Source: Myxococcales bacterium (GTDB lineage: Bacteria; Myxococcota_A; Polyangia; Fen-1088). From it: 6,638 nucleotides of DNA. This document shows positions 1-6,117 of the stretch, in pieces. The position numbers and the translations under genes are program-made. Every line of letters starts with the position of its first letter. Within the stretch, counting starts at the first letter, position 1. The notes beneath the pieces are model-generated. The model did no database searches, was not told the DNA's origin, and worked only from the letters and a program-made list of their open reading frames with translations. The stretch lies in assembly GCA_003170035.1 (NCBI GenBank), contig PMZX01000033.1, positions 3,119 to 9,756 on the forward strand. The letters are read 5' to 3'.

Positions 1-2324
1 GTGACGGTGAACAGGGTCCGCTCGCCTTGGCGAGAGGCCTCGATGGTCCAGCCGTGGCCCCGCACCAGCCGATGTGTGATGGCGAGGCCGAGACCGGTCC
101 CGCGTTCTTTGGTGGTATACCAGGGGGCGAAGAGGGTGGCGGGATCGCCCACGAAACCCGGCCCATCGTCCCACACCTCGATGCGCGCATCCTTTCCGTC
201 GTAGTGCCACGACACGCCCGCGTGGCCGGAAGCGCCGGTGGCCTGCAGGGCATTGGCCAGCAGGTTGACCAGCATCTGCGTCGCCTGATCGGGGTCGCAG
301 CGGACGGCTAGTCCGTCCTCGCCGGCAAAGGCAAGCGGCCGGCCGGCGGACGCGTCCCGCAAAAGCATCTCGGCGTGTTCGCACAGGTCGCGGATGGCCA
401 TGCTCCGGCGCTGGATGCGGTGGGCAGCCATGCGGCGCAGCCCGCCCACCAGGCGTTCCAGGCGTTCCACTTCCTCACGGCCGATGTCCAGATCGTCCGC
501 CGCCAGTGGCTTGCCGCCGGCTCGGCCAAACAAGCTGCGGAAGAAGTTGAGCGGGTAACGAATCTCGTGCGCGATTTCGGCGGCTACGGTTTCCACCAGC
601 GCCTCGCGCTCGCCGCGCCAGGCCGCTGCCTGCTGCTTGCGCCTTTGTTCCAGCTCTTGGTAGGCGCGGGCATGGGCCAGCGCCAGCGCGCCCTGGTTGA
701 CCACGGTGCCGAGCAGATCCATATCGTCGCTGGTAAACAGCGCCCCGCCTGGCTTTGCGCCCACTTCCAGCACACCCAGGCGTTCCGTGCCGAACATCAC
801 CGGCAGCACCAGATCGGGATTTACCCCTGCCGCAGTTCCCTGGGCCGATATCTCCCCGGTGTGGGGCTTGCTCACCAGGGCGGGAACCGCCGTCGTGCGG
901 GGCGCTTCGGTCGCGCTGCCAACGGTTGGCACCAGCCGGATATGATCGCAGGGCAGCCAGCGCCGTACGGTACGCTCGATGGCGCGACCGACCTCATCCG
1001 GCGAGGTGATGCTGATCAACTCCATGCTGAGCTGCTCGATGCTGGGCTTGTAGCCCGCACGCGACGGAAACACGTACACCTCGGCGGCATAGAGAGCCAA
1101 CACCACCAGGACCGCAGCCACAACCCCGCTGGCGGTGGCGGCGATCGCGGCCGAGCGAAAGGGCACGCCCATCTCGGTGGCTAGGGCAGTCCCCGCGCCA
1201 ATGGCCAGCGTGCACGCGAACGCGCCGATGACCAGGCGGGTGAGTATGCGCGACAACAGGGCGCGGCTGCCCCATAAGTCGTAGCGAACGAATGCGAAGG
1301 CCACTGCGATCGGGGCGAGGGCCAGGGCTGGGTAGGCGAGCATGTCGGCGTGCGAGAAGCGGCCCACCAGCGGCTCGGCGGCAAGGATCAGGCCGACCGC
1401 GGCTAAAGGCGGGGTCATCGCCACCGTGAGCGCGCGCAGGATGTCGCGCCGGTGCCCCAGGGCAAGCAGATAGCGCACCAGGAAGGTGAGCGCGAAAAAG
1501 AGGAAGCTTGCACCGAGCACGCCCGACCAGAGGTCATGCAGACGGGGCATCGGGCGGCCGAGCATGAAGGGCACCGTGAAATACGCCGCCACCGAGATCC
1601 CCACAACGGTGGTCGCGCGCTCCAGCCATGGGAATCGGCGGAGCAAGGGAGCATCGTCGGGCAGCCGGAGCGCGAGCATGCACAGCGCCCCCGGGACCAT
1701 CGCGAAGCTGATGAGGAAGAGCGGAACCAGACGGTAGGAGGTGTGGTAGTCGAAGAACGTGAACATGAACAGCGCCGCGGTAGACGCCAGCACGGCCCAA
1801 CTCCGGGCCAGGTGCGTACGCGGGCTGACCCACAGGGCCACCAGAGCAGCCATCACAAACAGCGCTCCCGCGAAAAAGAGAGACCCGGCCACCAGCCACC
1901 AGGTCGCGCCACCCAGTCTCTCAATCGCCAGGCGAATCCGCCGCTCGCTCGTACCCCGCCGAAGATCCACCGTGACCTGCGCGGCGCCCGCGCTTGCCGC
2001 CCGCCTGACTAGCTGGGAAAGGTGCCGCCCTGGTTCCGACTGGGGAAGACCTTCCAGGCGAAACCCCTCGATGGCCACGATTCGATCCGGGAAGTCCAAG
2101 CCCTGGCGCGCCCCGTCCCAGTTCGAATTCATCACACCCGACACCACTGCATCCGGTCCAACCAGCACGCCAGCGACCGGCTGCCCGTACCAGTCGATAG
2201 CACTGGGCACGGCAACGGCAGCCACGGCGAGGGCGAGCACGCCGATGACGTAGACTGGCCAGCCGCCCCGAGCGGTCGGGTAAGTTGTGGTCCGGCCTCG
2301 CCGGTGCAAGCCGAAAAGGGGCAT
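1..2324 (-). CDS. Polytopic sensor histidine kinase, ComP-like layout, NtrB-type core (3' end outside window)
   Basis: This is the longest gene: 774 codons are open from ATG at 2324 to the window edge, with no stop. Visible in order are a short basic N-terminus, membrane helix 1 (about residues 22-39), a roughly 100-residue loop with a PDZ-like segment (72-134, core GLDFPDRIVAIEG), and about nine more helices (142-166, 173-191, 200-219, 237-255, 265-290, 297-316, 328-347, 362-382, 392-414). A GAF-like region (about 430-555), a charged coiled-coil linker and the kinase core follow. The core has H-box AHEIRYPL with phospho-acceptor H586, N-box NLLANAL (687-693), G1 box DDGPGF (719-724), then YTTK and G2 box GTGLGL (742-747), so few residues should be missing. 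The core resembles HisKA/NtrB kinases, whereas the length, many helices and extracytoplasmic PDZ-like loop recall Bacillus ComP (about 769 residues). The usual Asn/Thr after HExx is Tyr590. The start lies 9 bases after the subtilase stop with only a weak ribosome site; TTG at 2327 is an alternative. The likely role is sensing a signal made by the upstream genes. Confidence 0.95.
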   Translation of the reverse strand, partial: MPLFGLHRRGRTTTYPTARGGWPVYVIGVLALAVAAVAVPSAIDWYGQPVAGVLVGPDAVVSGVMNSNWDGARQGLDFPDRIVAIEGFRLEGLPQSEPGRHLSQLVRRAASAGAAQVTVDLRRGTSERRIRLAIERLGGATWWLVAGSLFFAGALFVMAALVALWVSPRTHLARSWAVLASTAALFMFTFFDYHTSYRLVPLFLISFAMVPGALCMLALRLPDDAPLLRRFPWLERATTVVGISVAAYFTVPFMLGRPMPRLHDLWSGVLGASFLFFALTFLVRYLLALGHRRDILRALTVAMTPPLAAVGLILAAEPLVGRFSHADMLAYPALALAPIAVAFAFVRYDLWGSRALLSRILTRLVIGAFACTLAIGAGTALATEMGVPFRSAAIAATASGVVAAVLVVLALYAAEVYVFPSRAGYKPSIEQLSMELISITSPDEVGRAIERTVRRWLPCDHIRLVPTVGSATEAPRTTAVPALVSKPHTGEISAQGTAAGVNPDLVLPVMFGTERLGVLEVGAKPGGALFTSDDMDLLGTVVNQGALALAHARAYQELEQRRKQQAAAWRGEREALVETVAAEIAHEIRYPLNFFRSLFGRAGGKPLAADDLDIGREEVERLERLVGGLRRMAAHRIQRRSMAIRDLCEHAEMLLRDASAGRPLAFAGEDGLAVRCDPDQATQMLVNLLANALQATGASGHAGVSWHYDGKDARIEVWDDGPGFVGDPATLFAPWYTTKERGTGLGLAITHRLVRGHGWTIEASRQGERTLFTV

Positions 2325-2333
2325 CAAAACGAA

Positions 2334-4196
2334 TTATGCCCCAAGACGCTCGACAGTTTGCGTTGACGGATGGTATTCCGGGGCAACCGGACGAGAGCCG
2401 ACCGCGGGCCACAGGGCAGCCGCCAGGGCGCATATTTGCTTTTCGATCTCACCCGCCCTCGCAGGATCCAATACCGCCGCATTCGCGCGGTCGGCGATGG
2501 CAAGCAGTTCGGGCTGCAGGGCCGCCTCGGGCGCGGGCGCCTGCCGGCTGCGTGGCAGATCGCGCACGAGCATCATCACGAGACGCAGCAAGGCGCCTGG
2601 GGCTTGGGCGCGCAGTCGTTCCGGGCGCACCGACAGCAATCGCAGCAGGCGCGCCAGCGCGCAGATCGCATGGCGCTGGCCCGCATCGGCCAACAACCCG
2701 CGGGCGGCCCAGCGGCCGAGTTCGTTCGAGTACAGCGACGCGAGCCAGGGTTGCTCGCATCGCGTTTCCAGCCAACGGAGCGCCGCCTGGTCCTCGCCGA
2801 TGTTCACCAGCGCGAATGCGATCGGGTCCGAGACCAGCAGGCAGGCCCTGCTCGCGTGCAGCAAGCCGTAGCCATGCTTGGCGTTGTGGCCGTCCCGGTC
2901 GCGCCCCACCGGCAGGATGTCGTACCGGTCGGCCAGGGCGCTGCGCTCGGCAGACAACTCGGGGTCGACCGCGCGAACGGTGCGCGTGAGGGCGTCCTCC
3001 AGTTCGGGCAGGGTCAGATCCGGGTTCCTGCCCAGCACCAGCAACAGGACCCCGGCGGCCATGGCCGAGGCGCCACTGGACTCGGCGTGCGCGAGGATTT
3101 CCGGCGAGCGGAAGGGCAGCGCCACGTCGTCGCCTGGGGCCAGCCAGCGCAGGGCCGGCCCGCGGTTGGCGAACGGGTGCAGCCGCCCATCGCGATCGCG
3201 CCACAGGAACCAACTGCCGTCGCGTCCGCTGGGCGCCACGCAGAACACGCGTGGATCGCCCGCGGGATCGCCCGCGCCCAGTGACAGGCTGGAATGTGCG
3301 GACCCCTCGGGACTCGATGTCTCGCGGCTGCACGGCAGGACCACCGCTGTCCCCAGTCCGTTGCGCCCGAGGCGGCAGGCCAGCTCCAGGGCGTCGTCGA
3401 GCATGGGACTCCACTGTCCGTCCACGTTGGTGGCGCAAACAATGACATCGGCGCCATCGGCCACCGCCCGCACGATGGCCAGCGGGAAGCTGAGCACGTC
3501 GTTGCCCGGCTTGGGGATGGAATACAAACGCGGTGACGCGTCGGGGGCGATCCCGATGAAGCCACTGTCGCCGTCCGGCCCCCCCACGCGGACCGCGCGC
3601 ACGGCCCATGCCACGAGCTGGGCAGCGTGCGAGGAGCCGCCCGGCACATGGTCCACGCCCACCGGAATATGGTCGTCCAGGTCCAGCCGGCCGACCTCGC
3701 CGGCGTCGTTGTCGATCGCCGCCAGGCGCGTGCCAGCGCCGGCACCACACACCGGCCGGTGTACCTCCACCCCGCCCTGGTCGACGAACCAGCGTCCCGC
3801 GCTGGCGGCCTCGTCGAGGACCGATGGCCCGCGGGCGCGCCAGTGGGTCGCGCGCATGGGCAGACACCCGCGCAGATCCAACGTCGGAGGCAAGCGTTGA
3901 CTGCCGACCTGGGCCGAGGCCAGGTAGCGCACGGCCACGCCGCTTGCTCGCAACCGTCGCTCGCACTCCGAACGCTCGACGCCGCACCCGGCACGCACCC
4001 GGGTCCAGTACAGCGGGTGCCAGTCGAGCACCGGCTCGACCCGGAGGTCAGGCGCAAACTGGCCAAGCACATCGGTGAGCCGGGCAGGGTCGACCGGCCC
4101 CTCGCTGGCGAGGATCAGATCGTCGAGCCAGGCGTCGTCTGCATGCGCGCCGGCGCTGACCGGCCGGTAGTCGAAATCCCATGATGGCCGACTCAT
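2334..4196 (-). CDS. Cytoplasmic S8 (subtilisin-like) serine peptidase with helical C-terminal extension
   Basis: 620 residues. Subtilase landmarks appear in the correct order. The Asp motif is AAIDNDAG (D162). The His region is GGSSHAAQLVAWA (H190, in place of HGTHVAG). GIAPDA lies at 215-220. GADVIV and a helix ending in GTAVVLPCS (282-290) align with the strand that normally ends in AAGN. FANRGPALRWLAPGDDV (342-358) matches the FSNRGP...APG segment. The Ser region is AESSGASAMAAGVLLL (371-386). Spacing to the following NPDLT points to S374 as nucleophile, while the G-A-S motif points to S377. The oxyanion-hole Asn appears replaced by S290. Residues 1-150 are an unrecognised N-terminal region and 450-620 a Leu/Ala/Arg-rich, probably helical C-terminal region. 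No signal peptide or membrane helix is visible, so it should act in the cytoplasm. It overlaps the preceding gene by 4 bases (ATGA) behind a strong ribosome site, so translation is probably coupled. Inferred role: maturation of the operon's small peptide. A non-catalytic, pseudo-protease role is possible because of the altered motifs. Confidence 0.9.
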   Translation of the reverse strand: MSRPSWDFDYRPVSAGAHADDAWLDDLILASEGPVDPARLTDVLGQFAPDLRVEPVLDWHPLYWTRVRAGCGVERSECERRLRASGVAVRYLASAQVGSQRLPPTLDLRGCLPMRATHWRARGPSVLDEAASAGRWFVDQGGVEVHRPVCGAGAGTRLAAIDNDAGEVGRLDLDDHIPVGVDHVPGGSSHAAQLVAWAVRAVRVGGPDGDSGFIGIAPDASPRLYSIPKPGNDVLSFPLAIVRAVADGADVIVCATNVDGQWSPMLDDALELACRLGRNGLGTAVVLPCSRETSSPEGSAHSSLSLGAGDPAGDPRVFCVAPSGRDGSWFLWRDRDGRLHPFANRGPALRWLAPGDDVALPFRSPEILAHAESSGASAMAAGVLLLVLGRNPDLTLPELEDALTRTVRAVDPELSAERSALADRYDILPVGRDRDGHNAKHGYGLLHASRACLLVSDPIAFALVNIGEDQAALRWLETRCEQPWLASLYSNELGRWAARGLLADAGQRHAICALARLLRLLSVRPERLRAQAPGALLRLVMMLVRDLPRSRQAPAPEAALQPELLAIADRANAAVLDPARAGEIEKQICALAAALWPAVGSRPVAPEYHPSTQTVERLGA

Positions 4197-5155
4197 TCGA
4201 TCACCTCCGTGGCCCAGCTGGAAAGCTGATGCGCGCGTACCACGTAGCCGGCGCTGTTACCTTCGCGCTCCGCAAGCTCCGCCGCGGTCAGTTCCTGTTC
4301 GCGGGCCCAGCCTGACAGCCGATCGGCTCCCAGCAGGCTTGCAAGCCGGGCTGCCATGCGGTAGCGCCACCGGGCCATGGTCATCATGGTGGCCAGCACC
4401 CCGGATCGGTGCACCAGGCGGCGAACGGATTCAACGTTGGGCATCCCGCTGCCTGAGGCGCTCTCCCGTATTGCCAGGCCGCGGCCCAGGCTGACCGCCC
4501 ACGCGCCGCCCTTGTTCCAATCGTCTTCCCAGTCCACCACGTCGTCGTGGAACTGCAGGCCGAGAACGATCCCGCGCAACACGCTTTCGATGGCACGCTT
4601 GTGCCGGCCGTCCCATCCTGCGGCCCGGGCCAGGGCCAGCGACGCGGGAAAGGCCACGGCCTGCTTGGCCAACGAGAGTTTGGAGTAGTCGGAAAAGGAA
4701 AGAGCAATGCCGTGGTGGAGCAGGATGCGCTCGGTGTTGATGGCACACAGCGCGCTGTACTCGGCGTCCTGGTAGGGAGATACCTCGCTTCCCGTCAACT
4801 CGCAGATGGCCCGGTCACGCTCGACGCGCATGTGCTCGAGCAAGCGCAGCACCTGCGGGCTGCCCTCGGCCTGGCCATCGAGCATCCGGTCGGTGGCAAA
4901 GGCGACGATCACCGCCAGCATGTGGGCGGTTGTCGCAATCATTGTCATCTGCCGTGTCGCCTGGGGCATGGCAGTGGCAAACAGGGCGGGGGCGGCCAGC
5001 GTGACCTCGTTCTTGAAGACCATGCTCCAGGGAATTTCCGGGAGAGGAGCCAGAACCATTCCGACAGCGAGCGCCCGCGCATGCGGCTGAAGGTCGAGTG
5101 GCAGCTCGTCGCAGAAGGCGTTCCAGATGGCGTCGACGTTGTTTGAAAAATCCAT
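4193..5155 (-). CDS. Class I isoprenyl synthase/transferase-like protein (ComQ/polyprenyl synthase fold)
   Basis: 320 residues, close to the usual 290-350 of trans-isoprenyl synthases and of ComQ. The sequence is almost entirely helical and Ala/Leu-rich. The second Asp-rich motif is clear: FHDDVVDWEDDW (202-213), with D204, D205 and D208 as DDxxD and D211-D212 following. The first motif is degenerate: FATDRMLDG (86-94) keeps D89 and D93, but the second Asp position is Arg. The two motifs lie 115 residues apart, suitable for facing Mg-diphosphate sites. The segment KLSLAKQAVAFPASLALARAAG-like (159-180) resembles the helix that begins KT/GxLF in polyprenyl synthases. In this fold the enzyme binds an allylic diphosphate through Mg2+. 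The neighbouring small peptide suggests transfer of the isoprenyl group to a peptide Trp, as ComQ does, rather than chain elongation; that is inference. A terpene-forming or prenyl-elongating role cannot be excluded. ATG at 5155 has a weak AGAAG site 7 bases upstream. The stop overlaps the subtilase start. Confidence 0.88.
   Translation of the reverse strand: MDFSNNVDAIWNAFCDELPLDLQPHARALAVGMVLAPLPEIPWSMVFKNEVTLAAPALFATAMPQATRQMTMIATTAHMLAVIVAFATDRMLDGQAEGSPQVLRLLEHMRVERDRAICELTGSEVSPYQDAEYSALCAINTERILLHHGIALSFSDYSKLSLAKQAVAFPASLALARAAGWDGRHKRAIESVLRGIVLGLQFHDDVVDWEDDWNKGGAWAVSLGRGLAIRESASGSGMPNVESVRRLVHRSGVLATMMTMARWRYRMAARLASLLGADRLSGWAREQELTAAELAEREGNSAGYVVRAHQLSSWATEVIE
4200..4208 (-). 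promoter_or_regulatory. Strong ribosome binding site of the subtilase gene
   Basis: The minus strand reads GGAGGTGAT inside the last codons of the isoprenyl enzyme gene, with 7 bases between GGAGG and the ATG at 4196. It complements the 16S rRNA tail over nine bases. With the ATGA overlap it implies efficient, probably coupled translation of the subtilase. Confidence 0.85.
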
Positions 5156-5171
5156 AGCTGTACTTCTGTCG

Positions 5172-5206
5172 CTCTGGGACCTCGCCGGGCGGCTACCGTC
5201 CCAGAG
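5172..5206 (-). promoter_or_regulatory. Stem-loop between the peptide gene and the isoprenyl enzyme gene
   Basis: CTCTGGGAC (5172-5180) and GTCCCAGAG (5198-5206) form a perfect 9-bp stem with a 17-base GC-rich loop. Two more pairs lie beyond one mismatch. It begins 13 bases after the peptide stop codon and ends 17 bases before the next start. No T-run follows on the minus strand, so it is not a canonical intrinsic terminator. It could instead stabilise the upstream message, attenuate read-through or mark RNA processing, so that more peptide than enzyme is made. The function is inferred; the stem itself is seen directly. Confidence 0.65.
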
Positions 5207-5218
5207 TGACGGTCAGGG

Positions 5219-5530
5219 CTAGTAGCCGTTCGATTCCTTCCAGGGGGAGAGGGCCACGTTGATGCGCTCGTCGACCACGATGGCCCTCCACATCTGGATC
5301 TGGGACGATGAAAGGCCAGCGAACGGCGTTCCAGTCCACTCGCGGATGCGCTGGTTCAGTTTCTGGCGAACCTCGGCGGCGGCAAGAGGCTCGGTCTCGT
5401 TTTCGCCCGGCGCGGCGGGGTACATCGACAGGAGTTGCTTGAACTCGTCGAAGTGTTCCTGCCGGGTGAGCAGAGACATGTACAAGGTCCTGAGCTGGGC
5501 GTGGGGATCGGTCTGCTGTGCGGTCTGCAT
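5219..5530 (-). CDS. Small peptide, candidate prenylated-peptide (ComX-like) precursor
   Basis: 103 residues, no Cys, no signal peptide and no membrane helix. I recognise no family. The N-terminal half looks helical and charged (about 10-37, including LRTLYMSLL and DEFKQLLSMYP). A Pro/Gly/Glu-rich hinge follows (38-50), then a second probable helix (50-65), then a less regular C-terminal part. Three Trp occur (W65, W81, W97). The tail reads INVALSPWKESNGY, placing W97 six residues before the C-terminal Tyr. ComX precursors of Bacillus are 50-75 residues and carry their prenylated Trp within a few residues of the C-terminus, so position and gene context fit, though this protein is longer. ATG at 5530 is chosen because AAGGAG lies 5 bases upstream. 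A longer in-frame reading back to 5902 would translate through REP-like repeats and is unlikely. It is first in the operon, with a stem-loop after it, as expected for a precursor needed in excess. It is a real gene with good confidence; precursor function is inferred. Confidence 0.78.
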   Translation of the reverse strand: MQTAQQTDPHAQLRTLYMSLLTRQEHFDEFKQLLSMYPAAPGENETEPLAAAEVRQKLNQRIREWTGTPFAGLSSSQIQMWRAIVVDERINVALSPWKESNGY

Positions 5531-5535
5531 GGTGT

Positions 5536-5541
5536 CTCCTT
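5536..5541 (-). promoter_or_regulatory. Ribosome binding site of the small peptide gene
   Basis: On the minus strand AAGGAG is followed by 5 bases and ATG at 5530. It is one of the strongest sites in the window. It decides the start of the 103-residue peptide against longer in-frame readings. Confidence 0.85.
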
Positions 5542-5596
5542 TTCGCGGGTTACCCCAGGCGACCGATGAACCGAGCCGCCGGGGCAGGGGACGGGA

Positions 5597-5613
5597 TTGC
5601 AACCGCCGCGCCC
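5597..5613 (-). promoter_or_regulatory. Candidate sigma-54 (-24/-12) promoter for the peptide operon
   Basis: On the minus strand GGGCGCG, 4 bases, then TTGCAA matches the pattern TGGCACG-N4-TTGCW, with the invariant GG (5612-5611) and GC (5600-5599) separated by 10 bases. The -24 half differs from consensus at two of seven positions. A transcript would start near 5588, giving a leader of about 58 bases before the peptide ATG. The downstream kinase has an NtrB-like core, and such kinases often work with sigma-54 activators, which fits. Chance matches are not rare in GC-rich DNA. Confidence 0.35.
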
Positions 5614-5680
5614 TGCCGAAATCTCCGCAAGACCTCGCGTTCCCGCGGATTGATCGCGTTACCCGATCAGGGGAGCTGGT

Positions 5681-5712
5681 CGGATCCGCCCACTGGTTGC
5701 CCGGATCCGGGC
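5681..5712. promoter_or_regulatory. Paired GGATCC-centred palindromes, possible operator or activator site
   Basis: CGGATCCG (5681-5688) and the perfect 14-bp palindrome GCCCGGATCCGGGC (5699-5712) share the core CGGATCCG. Their centres are 21 bases apart, two helical turns, so both would face the same side of the DNA. They lie about 80-110 bases upstream of the sigma-54-like -12 element, the usual distance for an enhancer-type activator site. Regulatory use is inferred only. Confidence 0.3.
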
Positions 5713-5746
5713 AGTCGGCCGGGCCCCGCACCACGTTTTGTGTGCT

Positions 5747-5770
5747 GGGGCGACCGCAGGTCGCCCCTAC
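5747..5770 (-). repeat. REP-like palindrome, copy A
   Basis: GGGGCGACC, loop GCA, GGTCGCCCC form a 9-bp perfect hairpin. On the minus strand it begins with the GTAG head typical of REP elements mobilised by RAYT transposases. The first 21 bases of its minus strand are identical to copy C (5940-5960). No RAYT gene is in the window. Confidence 0.75.
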
Positions 5771-5794
5771 GGATCGCAGGCGTCGTTCCATGAT

Positions 5795-5817
5795 GTAGGG
5801 GCGAGCGGCGGTCGCCC
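5795..5817 (+). repeat. REP-like palindrome, copy B
   Basis: It starts GTAGGGGCGA and ends GTCGCCC, giving a 6-bp stem (5799-5804 with 5812-5817). The loop has diverged from copies A and C. It is inverted relative to copy A, head to head across 24 bases, like a REP doublet (REPIN). Confidence 0.65.
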
Positions 5818-5926
5818 GGTGCTGGTTGGCGCTTGTGCCCCTGGGGTTGCGCATGGGACTTGCACACTGGGCCGCCCGACCCATTAGATGAGAACGCGTC
5901 AATCATCTGCCGATCGAAATTGGGAA

Positions 5927-5977
5927 GGGGCGACCGTCCGTAGGGGCGACCTGCGGTCGCGCAACCGTCGCCCCTAC
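5927..5977 (+). repeat. REP-like copy C with inverted partner D and a partial copy
   Basis: A fragment GGGGCGACC (5927-5935) precedes copy C (5940-5960: GTAG head, then GCGACC-TGC-GGTCGC hairpin). An inverted end GTCGCCCCTAC (5967-5977) pairs perfectly over 11 bp with GTAGGGGCGAC (5940-5950). The block looks like a second REP doublet with a degenerate third copy. Confidence 0.7.
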
Positions 5978-6112
5978 CCGCCCACTTCTACCTACCTTGG
6001 AACGCCATCAGTCTTCTTGTGCCTACGGGCGACGACGCGCATGCTTATTAGTTCACTGGGGCCCAGGCCGGCATTGTCGCCGGCTGCGAGTAGCGAGGAA
6101 GACTTCCGGGAC

Positions 6113-6117
6113 AGGAG
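6113..6117 (+). promoter_or_regulatory. Ribosome binding site of the right-hand sensor gene
   Basis: AGGAG lies 6 bases before GTG at 6124. It supports the GTG start over internal ATG codons, which would remove the membrane helix. Confidence 0.8.

Noticed and set aside
375..1184. Plus-strand open frame of 269 codons opposite the kinase
   Set aside because: It is antisense to the kinase GAF and histidine regions, with no recognisable domain or ribosome site.
2370..3284. Plus-strand open frame of 304 codons opposite the subtilase
   Set aside because: It lies antisense to a well-supported gene. Its composition (Gln/Arg/Gly-rich) and lack of motifs fit a GC-rich shadow frame.
2449..3987. Minus-strand open frame of 512 codons in another frame of the subtilase
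   Set aside because: It is Arg-rich low-complexity translation with no motifs, whereas the 620-residue frame shows ordered subtilase motifs and a start coupled to the upstream gene.
3627..4184. Plus-strand open frames opposite the subtilase 5' end
   Set aside because: They are shadow frames; the minus strand carries the gene with ribosome site and coupled start.
5860..5888. Sigma-70-like promoter (TTGCAC, then ATTAGAT) for the right-hand gene
   Set aside because: The -10 part matches consensus at no more than three of six positions at any acceptable spacing, and it lies about 240 bases from the start codon.
5531..5902. In-frame upstream extension of the small peptide to 227 residues
   Set aside because: It would translate through REP-like palindromes, has an Arg/Pro-rich non-protein-like composition, and a strong ribosome site sits directly before the ATG at 5530.
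5740..5980. CRISPR array
   Set aside because: The repeats are inverted, unevenly spaced and variable, with no regular spacers. They fit REP-like elements.
6067..6084. GCCGGC-N6-GCCGGC as an intrinsic terminator
   Set aside because: No T-run follows on either strand, and each half is itself a palindrome, common in GC-rich DNA.
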